64,000 nt of DNA from UBA9926 sp018645765 (GTDB taxonomy: Bacteria > Pseudomonadota > Gammaproteobacteria > Pseudomonadales > Azotimanducaceae), in contig CASIBO010000006.1 in NCBI GenBank assembly GCA_949372755.1, positions 124,001-188,000 of the forward strand, in the 5' to 3' direction. The translations under genes and the position numbers were made by a program. Below are positions 54,384 to 62,397 of the stretch, piece after piece. Each line of letters opens with the position of its first letter. Position 1 is the first letter of the stretch. Under the pieces are notes generated by a model, which was not told the origin of the DNA, made no database searches, and worked only from the letters and a program-made list of their open reading frames with translations.

Positions 54384-55559
54384 CTAAATCCCGGCCAGGC
54401 GTTTGTTGCGATCGAGCACGCGCAGGCGGGATTCGATCTCTTCTCGCTCGAGATAGCAGCCGCGGAACCAGCGCGCGCCTTCGCTTGGGTCAAAACCATC
54501 GCGGCCGTGGAATATCCGTCGATTATCGAAGCCCACGAGGTCACCTGGCGCCAGACGGAATCGGATTTGGAAGTCGGGATGATCGGCGTAATGATGTAAC
54601 AAGGACGTTGCCTCATGAAAGCGTTTGATGGTGGTGATATCGCCGGTCATCGGGGCTCGCAACCAATAAGTGAACCGCACGGTCGTCAGATTGCCTCGAT
54701 AATCGGTTTCAAAGATCGGAACTTCATAGCGATACTCGGAGTCTTTGTCTTTGTTGACGAACATGACAGGGTGGTCCGTTAGAAAGGCATATTGCTCCGG
54801 GTGCTCTTGTCGAATTCGTTCGGCGATGGCAAACCCGTCGGATAAAATGCTGGCGCCTTGGCTTACCTCATTGGCCATACAGAAGAAGAACTGGATCCCG
54901 GGTTGATACTCTCGGGTTGCAAGATCGGTATGCGCGCGTAAGGGTTGGGCGGTGTAGGCGTTGGAGTTGGTATCCGCCTTATTTTCAACATCATAGAGCC
55001 GGCCGAAGTTCGTGGCACGGATGGGGCCAATCCGATCAATCACCGTTTCAAGGGTGCCTGGTGCAACCGGAAGTTGCTCGATCAAGCCCACGCCATAGGC
55101 CCGCATGGCGCCAAGCCAGCCTTCAAAAATCGTGTTGTCGGCAATGTTGCGGCCATCAAACCGGGGCGGCACGGACCGATCCTTTGCGGTCCAGAGAACT
55201 CGGTCAGGCAAGGTGTACTGCGGGGTCGGATTCTGCGGGCAGTGGGTGCGCAGCCAGCCCGGATGATAGGTGCTGGTTAAACCCTCGGTTTTAAAAGTCA
55301 CCTGAATCATGCCGTCCGCTGCAATGCTGGCCGATGACAGCGAAACGGTATCGGGCAGGTCGATGATCGCGAGATTTTGCTCGCGGGTTTGATGATTGAA
55401 GGTAACGGGGTCGAGACTGTATTCTCGTAACCAGAGAAGGGGATAGGTGCTCTCGGCGCCGTCATCCCAGGTGACAACCAGCGCCTCCGCGGTCATCTGC
55501 AATGCAGTCGGCAGATGCTGGATCGGATAGTCATCAAAATCGGGTACAACTGGGGTCAT
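54384..55559 (-). CDS. Gamma-butyrobetaine-hydroxylase-like 2OG/Fe(II) oxygenase
   Basis: A 391-residue protein matching the BBOX/trimethyllysine-dioxygenase family over its full length. The N-terminal domain (WLREYSLDPV, residues 43-52) and the catalytic domain with His210 and Asp212 (RAHTDLA) and His351 (FHGRDGF) are present. By family, hydroxylates gamma-butyrobetaine to L-carnitine. Compared with human BBOX1 from memory, the zinc ligands are missing (Cys38/40/43 are Ser48, Asp50 and Thr53 here, His82 is Gly). Aromatic cage positions are Phe185, Tyr189 and Tyr202. It overlaps the preceding TauD-like gene by one base, so translation is coupled. Confidence 0.88.
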   Translation of the reverse strand: MTPVVPDFDDYPIQHLPTALQMTAEALVVTWDDGAESTYPLLWLREYSLDPVTFNHQTREQNLAIIDLPDTVSLSSASIAADGMIQVTFKTEGLTSTYHPGWLRTHCPQNPTPQYTLPDRVLWTAKDRSVPPRFDGRNIADNTIFEGWLGAMRAYGVGLIEQLPVAPGTLETVIDRIGPIRATNFGRLYDVENKADTNSNAYTAQPLRAHTDLATREYQPGIQFFFCMANEVSQGASILSDGFAIAERIRQEHPEQYAFLTDHPVMFVNKDKDSEYRYEVPIFETDYRGNLTTVRFTYWLRAPMTGDITTIKRFHEATSLLHHYADHPDFQIRFRLAPGDLVGFDNRRIFHGRDGFDPSEGARWFRGCYLEREEIESRLRVLDRNKRLAGI

Positions 55560-56407
55560 CAGGGGCTCCTTCGGTCGTTGATCACTGTGACGCGATGCAT
55601 TTTTCGGTATTCTGGTAGGTAGTCGGCGACGGCATAATGTTGGGTCACTCGATTATCCCACAAGGCCAGCGCATCGGGGCGCCAGTGGTAGCGCACCTGA
55701 AACTCGGGTTGGTTGGCATGATCGTACAAATACCGCAGCAGGCGGTCACTTTCCGACTTCTTAAAGCCGACAATGTGTTGGGTAAAAGATGGGTTCACAT
55801 ATAAAAACGTGCGGCCCGTCACAGGATGGGTTTGGATGACCGGGTGCACGGCGGAGCCGGTATCCAAAAGGGCTTGGTTAACCGCCTCAACATTCATCTC
55901 GGGTCCTAAAAAATCGTTACGAAAGGTGCCGATATCGTGGATCGCGGATTTGCCTTGCAGCAAAGTCTTCATGTGATCGGGCAGGGCGTCGTAAACCGCG
56001 TAAAGGTTCGCCCAAAGGGTATCGCCACCGGTCTTGGGCACCTGTTTGGCATAGAGGATTGACAGGAAAGGCGGATTTGGCCGGAACGTCAGATCGGTAT
56101 GCCAATCGTTGGTATCGGGCGGGCGATCACCGTCGTTCTCAAGCTCGACAATTTCTGGGCAGCCTTGCAGGGTTTGGTACACCGGGTGCGGCACATCCAG
56201 CGCGCCAAACTGTAACGCAAAGTCAATGTGCTCGGCGGGCGTAAGATCAAGATCCTCGATAAAGACCACAAGGTGTTCGATGAGGGCGGTGTAAACCTGC
56301 TCGATCGCGTCGTGTTTTGCCGCGCCGCCAGCTCGCAGTGCGTCAGCTAGATCGAGGGCAAGGGTTGCGCCAATGGTTGGGGTATTGCGCATGAGGTTGA
56401 TGTTCAT
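55559..56407 (-). CDS. TauD/TfdA-family 2OG/Fe(II) oxygenase
   Basis: A 282-residue oxygenase with the TauD fold. Iron ligands are His103 and Asp105 (DWHTDLTF) and His257 (RVTQHYAV); Arg272 (MHRVTV) binds 2-oxoglutarate. I use ATG 56407; the upstream frame adds 25 residues with weak support. Known members hydroxylate taurine, 2,4-D and similar acids with loss of sulfite or a side group. Substrate here is unknown. It lies second to third in the operon, after the carnitine dehydrogenase gene with a 150-base gap. Confidence 0.9.
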   Translation of the reverse strand: MNINLMRNTPTIGATLALDLADALRAGGAAKHDAIEQVYTALIEHLVVFIEDLDLTPAEHIDFALQFGALDVPHPVYQTLQGCPEIVELENDGDRPPDTNDWHTDLTFRPNPPFLSILYAKQVPKTGGDTLWANLYAVYDALPDHMKTLLQGKSAIHDIGTFRNDFLGPEMNVEAVNQALLDTGSAVHPVIQTHPVTGRTFLYVNPSFTQHIVGFKKSESDRLLRYLYDHANQPEFQVRYHWRPDALALWDNRVTQHYAVADYLPEYRKMHRVTVINDRRSP

Positions 56408-56557
56408 TTTATCCGCGGCGCCAGCACGCGGGGTGCTAACCGCGCAAAGGTTAATGGCGCAGCCGCCTGTTGAACGCCGCAACTGGGCGCTCTCCTAGGG
56501 CAACCGGCACGGTCCTTCAACCGATGCGGCTGGGAATTCACAGTGCGCGCTAGGGCG

Positions 56558-57559
56558 TTAGCTTGCATTACCATCATTGCGCGTTACGCCGTCTTGAGCC
56601 GCTGCAGCCGCGTGCGGACGAATCAGGGCGCCAGCGCCGGTTTGATAACGACTGAGGGCCTGCATGATATCGATTAAGCACTGATCGCGTAGCGTCTCAA
56701 GGTCTTCAATGGTTTGCGCGCCCGCTTGCTCGGCGGTGCCCGTGACCATCTTATCAATCAGGCTGTCGGTCAGTTCCGGGGCTTGCAGCTTGGTCCAGGG
56801 TAATTTCAGCGCGGGCCCGAATTGCTCAAGCATATGCCGCATGCCGGATTCGCCGCCGGCCAAATGAAAGGTCAGGCACGTCCCCATAAAGGCCCAGCGT
56901 AAGCCGGGACCGTAGATGATGGCGGCGTCGAGTTCGGCGGTCGTTGCGACATCGTCGTTCACAAGATGCAGGGCTTCGCGCCAGAGCGCCTCTTGCAAGC
57001 GGTCGGATAAATACCCTTCAATCTCCTTCCTAACCACCAGCGGTTGCATGCCCAGGCTGGCATAAAAGGCTTTGGCCGTCTCAATGGTTTGCGTGGCGGT
57101 CTGCTCACCGCCCACCAGTTCAACCAATGGGAGTAAATAAACGGGGTTAAAAGGATGGCCAATCAGCATGCGCTCGGGGTGCTGGGTTGCGGTTTGAATC
57201 TCGCTTGGCAAGAGCCCAGAGGAACTCGATGCGATGATCGTCTCGGGTGCGGCCGCCGCATCGATTTGAGCATGCAGCGAGCGCTTGAGTTCAAGGTTTT
57301 CAGGGGCGGATTCTTGGACTAAGAAAGCCCCCTCGCAAGCCGCTTCCAAGGAATCCGAAAAGGCAAGGTTGTCCATCGATGCCAAGGGCGCAAGGCCAAG
57401 GCTTGCGAGTGTGGGCCAAAGACTCGTGAGCTTGGCGCGCATTTTGTCCTCAAATCCGATTGAGGGGTCCCAGACCTTGACGCGATGGCCGTTGGCTAAA
57501 AAGCGCGCCGCCCAGCCTGTGCCAATCACACCGGTCCCGATGATCGCGATCGTTTTCAT
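56558..57559 (-). CDS. lcdH: L-carnitine 3-dehydrogenase-like enzyme
   Basis: A 333-residue 3-hydroxyacyl-CoA-dehydrogenase-fold enzyme. The NAD motif GTGVIGTGWAARF starts at residue 8. SSSSGLLPSE (from about 111) and GHPFNPVYLLPLVELV with His135 are catalytic. The GPGLRWAFMGTCLTFHLAGG region matches carnitine dehydrogenases, as I know them. It oxidises L-carnitine to 3-dehydrocarnitine with NAD+. The thioesterase domain fused to the C-terminus in some homologues is absent. Overlaps the BKACE gene by four bases (ATGA), so the two are coupled. Confidence 0.87.
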   Translation of the reverse strand: MKTIAIIGTGVIGTGWAARFLANGHRVKVWDPSIGFEDKMRAKLTSLWPTLASLGLAPLASMDNLAFSDSLEAACEGAFLVQESAPENLELKRSLHAQIDAAAAPETIIASSSSGLLPSEIQTATQHPERMLIGHPFNPVYLLPLVELVGGEQTATQTIETAKAFYASLGMQPLVVRKEIEGYLSDRLQEALWREALHLVNDDVATTAELDAAIIYGPGLRWAFMGTCLTFHLAGGESGMRHMLEQFGPALKLPWTKLQAPELTDSLIDKMVTGTAEQAGAQTIEDLETLRDQCLIDIMQALSRYQTGAGALIRPHAAAAAQDGVTRNDGNAS

Positions 57560-58434
57560 AGTGCGAGCTTGACGCGGGCCTCAGCGGGGCTGAGGGTCCG
57601 GGCGCCCATGAGTTCGAGGATCTGTCGGGCTTTTTCAACCAGCTGCGCATTGGAGGCTAAAACGCCGCGCTCAAGGTAAAGGTTGTCTTCAAGGCCGACT
57701 CGGACATGACCACCCAACAAGGCGGCTTGCGCAACCATGGGCATTTGATCCGCACCCAGTCCAAAACTGGCCCAGTTGGCGCCTGCAGGCAGGTGCTCCA
57801 CCATATTTTTCATGCTGCCGGTATCGCAAGGCGAGCCCCAAGCGACGCCCAAGCACAATTGAATGAGGGCAGGGTTGTCGATCAAGCCTTCTTCGATCAG
57901 TTTGCTAACGAACCACAGCTGACCCGTATCAAAGATTTCGAGCTCTGGTTTGACGCCGAGTTCTTGGATGCGCTTGGCGCCAGCGCGCAGCATGTCCGGG
58001 GTTGAGACGTAAATCAGTGAGCCTTCTCCAAAGTTTAAGGAGCCGCAGTCGAGGGTACAGATCTCGGGCAGCATCTGCTCGATGTGCGCGAGGCGCTCCA
58101 AAGGGCCCACCAGGTCCGTTTCATTGCCAAACGCAAGCGGCTTTTCGCCGGGACCAATATAAAGGTCGCCGCCCATGCCGCCGGTTAAGTTAATGATGAC
58201 GTCGGTCTCGGACGAACGAATGCGGTCCACAACCTCTCGGTAGAGTTCGGTATCGCGCGTGCCGTTACCGGTTTCAAGATCTCGGACATGGCAATGGGCA
58301 ATGGCGGCCCCGGCCTTGGCGGCCTCGATCGCAGCGGTTGCAATTTGCTTTGGCGTAATCGGTAGGTCAGGGTGTCGACTGGCGGTATCGCCAGCACCGG
58401 TGATGGCACAAGAAACAATGACTTCGCGATTCAT
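57556..58434 (-). CDS. BKACE (beta-keto acid cleavage enzyme), probably 3-dehydrocarnitine-type
   Basis: A 292-residue TIM-barrel protein of the DUF849/BKACE family. It condenses a beta-keto acid with acetyl-CoA and cleaves it to acetoacetate and a new acyl-CoA. Metal ligands are His47 and His49 (AHCHVRD) and Glu249 (GLEDN). The genomic link with carnitine dehydrogenase makes 3-dehydrocarnitine the likely substrate, giving betainyl-CoA plus acetoacetate. First gene of the minus-strand operon; ribosome-binding site AGGAG precedes the ATG at 58434. Substrate assignment is by context. Confidence 0.87.
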   Translation of the reverse strand: MNREVIVSCAITGAGDTASRHPDLPITPKQIATAAIEAAKAGAAIAHCHVRDLETGNGTRDTELYREVVDRIRSSETDVIINLTGGMGGDLYIGPGEKPLAFGNETDLVGPLERLAHIEQMLPEICTLDCGSLNFGEGSLIYVSTPDMLRAGAKRIQELGVKPELEIFDTGQLWFVSKLIEEGLIDNPALIQLCLGVAWGSPCDTGSMKNMVEHLPAGANWASFGLGADQMPMVAQAALLGGHVRVGLEDNLYLERGVLASNAQLVEKARQILELMGARTLSPAEARVKLAL

Positions 58435-58542
58435 GAACGACTCCTAATTTTAAAGGAAGACAATATACCAAGCTCCGCGAGGCTCGACCATGATAGAGTC
58501 CTTTGATACTGTGTCGATCTTCATTTTAGTGAGAAAAAAGCC

Positions 58543-59574
58543 ATGAAAGCAGGATTGATTGTCTTAGGATTAATGTTGCTAGCGGGACCAGGGCACGCAT
58601 TCTCCGCTGGCTTGCCGGATGGACTGCCCACAACGTTCGACAGTTTAGGGCCAACGGTTCAGCAACTCTCTTTGGCCAATGGTCGTCGGGTGCATTTTAT
58701 CGATGATGGCGCAGATTCGGGTTTGCCAGTGGTGTTTGTTGGGGGTTTAGGCACCTCCGTGCGGGTGATTCGGCTCTTGGACTTTTTACGGTCGATGCGC
58801 GTTGGGCTTAACATTCGGATGATCAGCGTCGAGCGTAACGGGTATGGCCAAACGGCCTTTGATCCTAAGTTGGGCATGGCCGATTTTTCCGCTGAAGTCG
58901 AAGCGGTCTTGGCGCACCTCGATATTGACCGGTTCGCACTCTTCGGTATTTCTGGCGGGGGACCTTATGTTGCCAAGATTGCCTCGCGCAACCCGACCCG
59001 GGTGCTGTCAATTCATATGGCGGCGACGTCACCGTCTTTAGGACAGCCCGCGCGCTGCGGCACGGCGTCACCTGCCAGCGTATATCGTGATTTGTTGTCC
59101 CAGCCCATGGCGTTTTTTGGTTTTCCGAAGGATTCGCCCATGCATCAAGTGGCGGGCTTTCAAGACACCGCGTTTGAGGAAGCTGCGCGGGCGCACAATG
59201 CGCGTGGGCAGCAGGCGGATCCCGCGCCACTGGATCACGAAATCGGTTTGTACTGCGCCGAGGGTATGATCATCAATGGCGAGGTGAGTGCGCCGTTGTT
59301 TGTTTACCAAGGCGGCGCCGATGCGGTGCTGGACCAAACGGGTCCCAAAGCCTGGCAGAGGGCCTTCCCGGCCGCGCCCTTAGTGCTTCGAGCGTATCCG
59401 GGCGAGGGCCATGACGTACAGTATCGGCATCTCGATCAGATCTTATTAGATATTGCAGGATATGGCGATAAAGTATTGATTTGTAATAACAATATAAACT
59501 CCATGGTAGCGTCCGAGGCGGACGCTCAAGCGGCGGGCACGGTGCTCGGTCATTGTGCCTGGTCGAGCCAATAG
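58543..59574 (+). CDS. Exported alpha/beta hydrolase
   Basis: A 343-residue hydrolase with a cleavable signal peptide of about 19 residues (LAGPGHAFS). The oxyanion region VVFVGGLGTS is near residue 66 and the nucleophile elbow FGISGGGP near 136. The final His is in GEGHDVQY and the acid probably in GGADAVLDQ. Transcribed divergently from the BKACE operon with 108 bases between starts. The last 30 codons include an AT-rich stretch (about 59460-59510) unlike the rest. Acts in the periplasm; substrate unknown, possibly an ester of the pathway compound. Confidence 0.85.
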   Translation: MKAGLIVLGLMLLAGPGHAFSAGLPDGLPTTFDSLGPTVQQLSLANGRRVHFIDDGADSGLPVVFVGGLGTSVRVIRLLDFLRSMRVGLNIRMISVERNGYGQTAFDPKLGMADFSAEVEAVLAHLDIDRFALFGISGGGPYVAKIASRNPTRVLSIHMAATSPSLGQPARCGTASPASVYRDLLSQPMAFFGFPKDSPMHQVAGFQDTAFEEAARAHNARGQQADPAPLDHEIGLYCAEGMIINGEVSAPLFVYQGGADAVLDQTGPKAWQRAFPAAPLVLRAYPGEGHDVQYRHLDQILLDIAGYGDKVLICNNNINSMVASEADAQAAGTVLGHCAWSSQ

Positions 59575-59667
59575 AGTTCTGGCTGAGATCTTTAGCTTGC
59601 CGGCAGCAGGCAAGGAACCGGCACGTAAGCCCAACCATTGGGTCATGGGTTTGAGGAGACGTTTGAG

Positions 59668-60555
59668 ATGTCGGTGATTGTTTTGGATGGCGGGATGGGG
59701 GTTGAAATTGGCAAGCGTTATGCGCCGGCAAAACAAGGCCTGTGGTCTGCGAGCGTTTTGTTAGACCGACCCGACATTGTGATGGCCGTGCATCAGGATT
59801 TTATTCGCGCCGGTGCACGCATGATCATTACCAATACGTACTCAACCATTCCGAGCTACCTTGGCAAAGCGGGGCGCGCAGCGGAATACCAGGCGCTGAC
59901 CACGCTGGGTGGGACGCTGGCGCGGCGAGCGGCCGATGACAGCGGTGAATCGGTGCAGGTTGCGGGTTCGTTACCGCCTTTGTCTGAAAGCTATAGGCCG
60001 GACCTTGTGCCGGCGATTGAGGTGTCCTTACCCATCTACCGCAATCTGGTTGAGGCGCTGGCGCCGAATGTGGATCTGTTCCTGTGCGAGACCATGTCTT
60101 CTGCGGTGGAAGCGCATACTGCGGCAAGCCAAGCCAAGGCGTTCGGTGGCGGCAAACCGGTTTATGTCTCTTGGACCTTAAAAGAAACCCCAGGGGCGGG
60201 ACTACGGAGCGGGGAGACCCTGACGCAGGCCTTTCATCACTTGGACGCGCTGGGGGTTGACGGCTTTTTATTAAATTGCACCAGCCCAGAGGCCATTGAG
60301 GCGGGCATTATTGAGCTGAAGGGGTTAACCGATAAGCCGTTGGGCGGATATGCCAACCGAGATAAAGCGGTTCCCGAGGGCTGGACTCTGGATAATGAGC
60401 TGACCAGCGAGCAGCGCGAGGACATCACTTCGGCGTACTTTGTTGCGTTGTGTCTGCGTTACGTGGCCAGTGGCGCAACCATTGTCGGCGGCTGCTGTGG
60501 CATCTCACCGGAGGATATTGGCGCCTTGAGCCAAGCGCTGGCGGACCGTTCATGA
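59668..60555 (+). CDS. Homocysteine S-methyltransferase family protein (paralogue 2)
   Basis: A 295-residue paralogue of the protein at 19556. Zinc residues are in LLNC (about Cys203) and Cys276-Cys277 in GGCCGIS. ATG 59668 follows GAGGAG; the in-frame upstream codons to 59638 are unlikely. It is followed 37 bases later by the genes of an ABC importer, and lies across from the carnitine/BKACE operon. Betaine as donor would make a complete route to methionine; S-methylmethionine or DMSP are alternatives. Confidence 0.9.
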   Translation: MSVIVLDGGMGVEIGKRYAPAKQGLWSASVLLDRPDIVMAVHQDFIRAGARMIITNTYSTIPSYLGKAGRAAEYQALTTLGGTLARRAADDSGESVQVAGSLPPLSESYRPDLVPAIEVSLPIYRNLVEALAPNVDLFLCETMSSAVEAHTAASQAKAFGGGKPVYVSWTLKETPGAGLRSGETLTQAFHHLDALGVDGFLLNCTSPEAIEAGIIELKGLTDKPLGGYANRDKAVPEGWTLDNELTSEQREDITSAYFVALCLRYVASGATIVGGCCGISPEDIGALSQALADRS

Positions 60556-60592
60556 CGCGTCATCAAAACCGGATTCTGGGCGGCGCTCGCGA

Positions 60593-61549
60593 ATGCTGAG
60601 GCTCATTGCTCGACGCTTAATCTTTGCCTTCGTGACCCTTTGGGTGGTTTCGATGGTCGTTTTCAGCGCCATCGAACTGTTGCCGGGGGACGCCTGCCAA
60701 GCGTTTTTAGGGCAGATGGCGCAAGGTAAACGGTTAGAGAATTGCCGGGCTGAGCACAATTTAAACGCGCCAGCCTACCAACGCTATAGCGATTGGGCCC
60801 TCGGGCTGGCCTCGGGTGATTTGGGCAAGAGTATTAAGCGCAGTAAACCGCTCGAGGAGATCATTGGACCTCGGTTTCGCAATACGGTCATCTTAGGGTT
60901 GACCGCAGCCCTGGTGGGGATTCCATTGGCCATTCTGCTAGGGGCGCTGGCGGCGCTGTATCGCGATCGACGAGCGGATCTTTGGATCTCGTTTATCGCG
61001 ATTTTTTCTATGACCGTTCCGGAGTTCATTACCGGTACGCTGCTCATCTCCTTTTTCAGTGTTTGGCTGGGTTGGCTGCCGGGCATTGTGATCATGCGAG
61101 CCGATGCGCCTTTATTAGAGGTGTTATCCAAAATTGTGCTGCCCGTTATGACGCTAACGCTTGTGATGGTTGCGCACATTATGCGGATGGTCCGCACCAG
61201 TATGATTGATGTGCTGGCTTCTGATTTTGTGATGATGAGTCAACTTAAAGGTGCCTCGCGTGTGCGCCAGGTGGTCATGCACGCGCTGCCGAATGCCTTG
61301 CTGCCCACTATTAATTTGATTGCACTCAATATCGCCTGGCTCATGGGTGGGGTGCTCGTGGTTGAGGTCGTCTTTAACTATCCTGGGATTGGCCGATTGT
61401 CAGTGAACGCAATTTCAGACCGGGACTTTCCGTTGGTACAGGCGATTGCGCTGCTGATGGCGAGCTTGTATGTCGCCTTAAATCTGATTGCCGATTTGTT
61501 AGCCCTTGTGCTGAACCCGAAACTTCGAACGCGCGGGGCGGGGTTATGA
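60593..61549 (+). CDS. ABC transporter permease, DppB/OppB type
   Basis: A 318-residue inner-membrane permease with about six helices. N-terminal RLIFAFVTLWVVSMVVF and the GDACQAFLGQM region are typical of DppB. The EAA loop reads QLKGASRVRQVVMHALPNALLP near residue 220. Second gene of the hmt2 operon. The substrate-binding protein is not in the window and may lie to the right or elsewhere. Confidence 0.9.
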   Translation: MLRLIARRLIFAFVTLWVVSMVVFSAIELLPGDACQAFLGQMAQGKRLENCRAEHNLNAPAYQRYSDWALGLASGDLGKSIKRSKPLEEIIGPRFRNTVILGLTAALVGIPLAILLGALAALYRDRRADLWISFIAIFSMTVPEFITGTLLISFFSVWLGWLPGIVIMRADAPLLEVLSKIVLPVMTLTLVMVAHIMRMVRTSMIDVLASDFVMMSQLKGASRVRQVVMHALPNALLPTINLIALNIAWLMGGVLVVEVVFNYPGIGRLSVNAISDRDFPLVQAIALLMASLYVALNLIADLLALVLNPKLRTRGAGL

Positions 61550-62397
61550 GTTCGGCCGTCACCATTTTAAAAGGCGTCATGGCAACGCGATCCGGCAAAA
61601 TTGGGGTGGTGTTGGTGGGGTTTCACTTGTTGCTCGCGTTGGTTGCGCCTTGGCTCGTGCCCTATGAATTTGATACTCAGACCGCGGTGATCGACCATGC
61701 CGGACCATCGCTTGCCCATTGGGGAGGGCTCGATACGCTGGGTCGGGACGTGTTAACTCGGACCATGCTCGGCGGCCGTGAGGCGCTACTGGTGACCATT
61801 TTTGGCACCGGTTTGGCCGTTGTTTGGGGCAGCTTCTTCGGCGTGCTCGCGGGCTACCTCGGGGGGCGAATCGATGAGCTGATCATGCGCTCGGTGGATA
61901 TCTTTCTGGCCATTCCCTGGATGATTTTTTTACTGTTGGTGATCGCAAGCTTTGGTAATGCGCCGATCGTTATGATCTTAACCCTGGGGTTTTTCTATGG
62001 TATCGGTGTGGTGCGCATGGCGCGGGCCGCAACCCTTGAAGTGGTGGTGAAAGACTATGTGCTCGCGGCAAAGGCCCGAGGCGAGCGTCCGCTTAGCATT
62101 ATGATGACTGAAATCCTGCCGAATGTGCGAGATGTCTTGATGGTTGAGAGCGCGATGCGCTGGTCCTGGATGCTACTGGCGTTCAGCGCTTTGTCGTTTT
62201 TGGGCTTTGGGGTAACGCCGCCAACGCCGGATTGGGGCTTGATGATTGCGAACTCGCGAATTTACCTGGTGCTGGCACCTTGGCCTGTTTTGATGCCGAT
62301 GATTGCACTGAGTTCCTTGATTATTGGAATCAACCTGACTGCGGATGCGCTGGCTAAATCGCTTGGCGTCGACAAGACGACGAGGGCGCTGATTTGA
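61546..62397 (+). CDS. ABC transporter permease, DppC/OppC type
   Basis: A 283-residue permease, overlapping the previous gene by four bases. N-terminal YEFDTQTAVIDHAGPSLAHWGGLDTLGRDVLTR is the DppC-family signature; the EAA loop is VLAAKARGERPLSIMMTEILPNV (shown in parts) near residue 180. Partner of the permease before it. Confidence 0.9.
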   Translation: MSSAVTILKGVMATRSGKIGVVLVGFHLLLALVAPWLVPYEFDTQTAVIDHAGPSLAHWGGLDTLGRDVLTRTMLGGREALLVTIFGTGLAVVWGSFFGVLAGYLGGRIDELIMRSVDIFLAIPWMIFLLLVIASFGNAPIVMILTLGFFYGIGVVRMARAATLEVVVKDYVLAAKARGERPLSIMMTEILPNVRDVLMVESAMRWSWMLLAFSALSFLGFGVTPPTPDWGLMIANSRIYLVLAPWPVLMPMIALSSLIIGINLTADALAKSLGVDKTTRALI

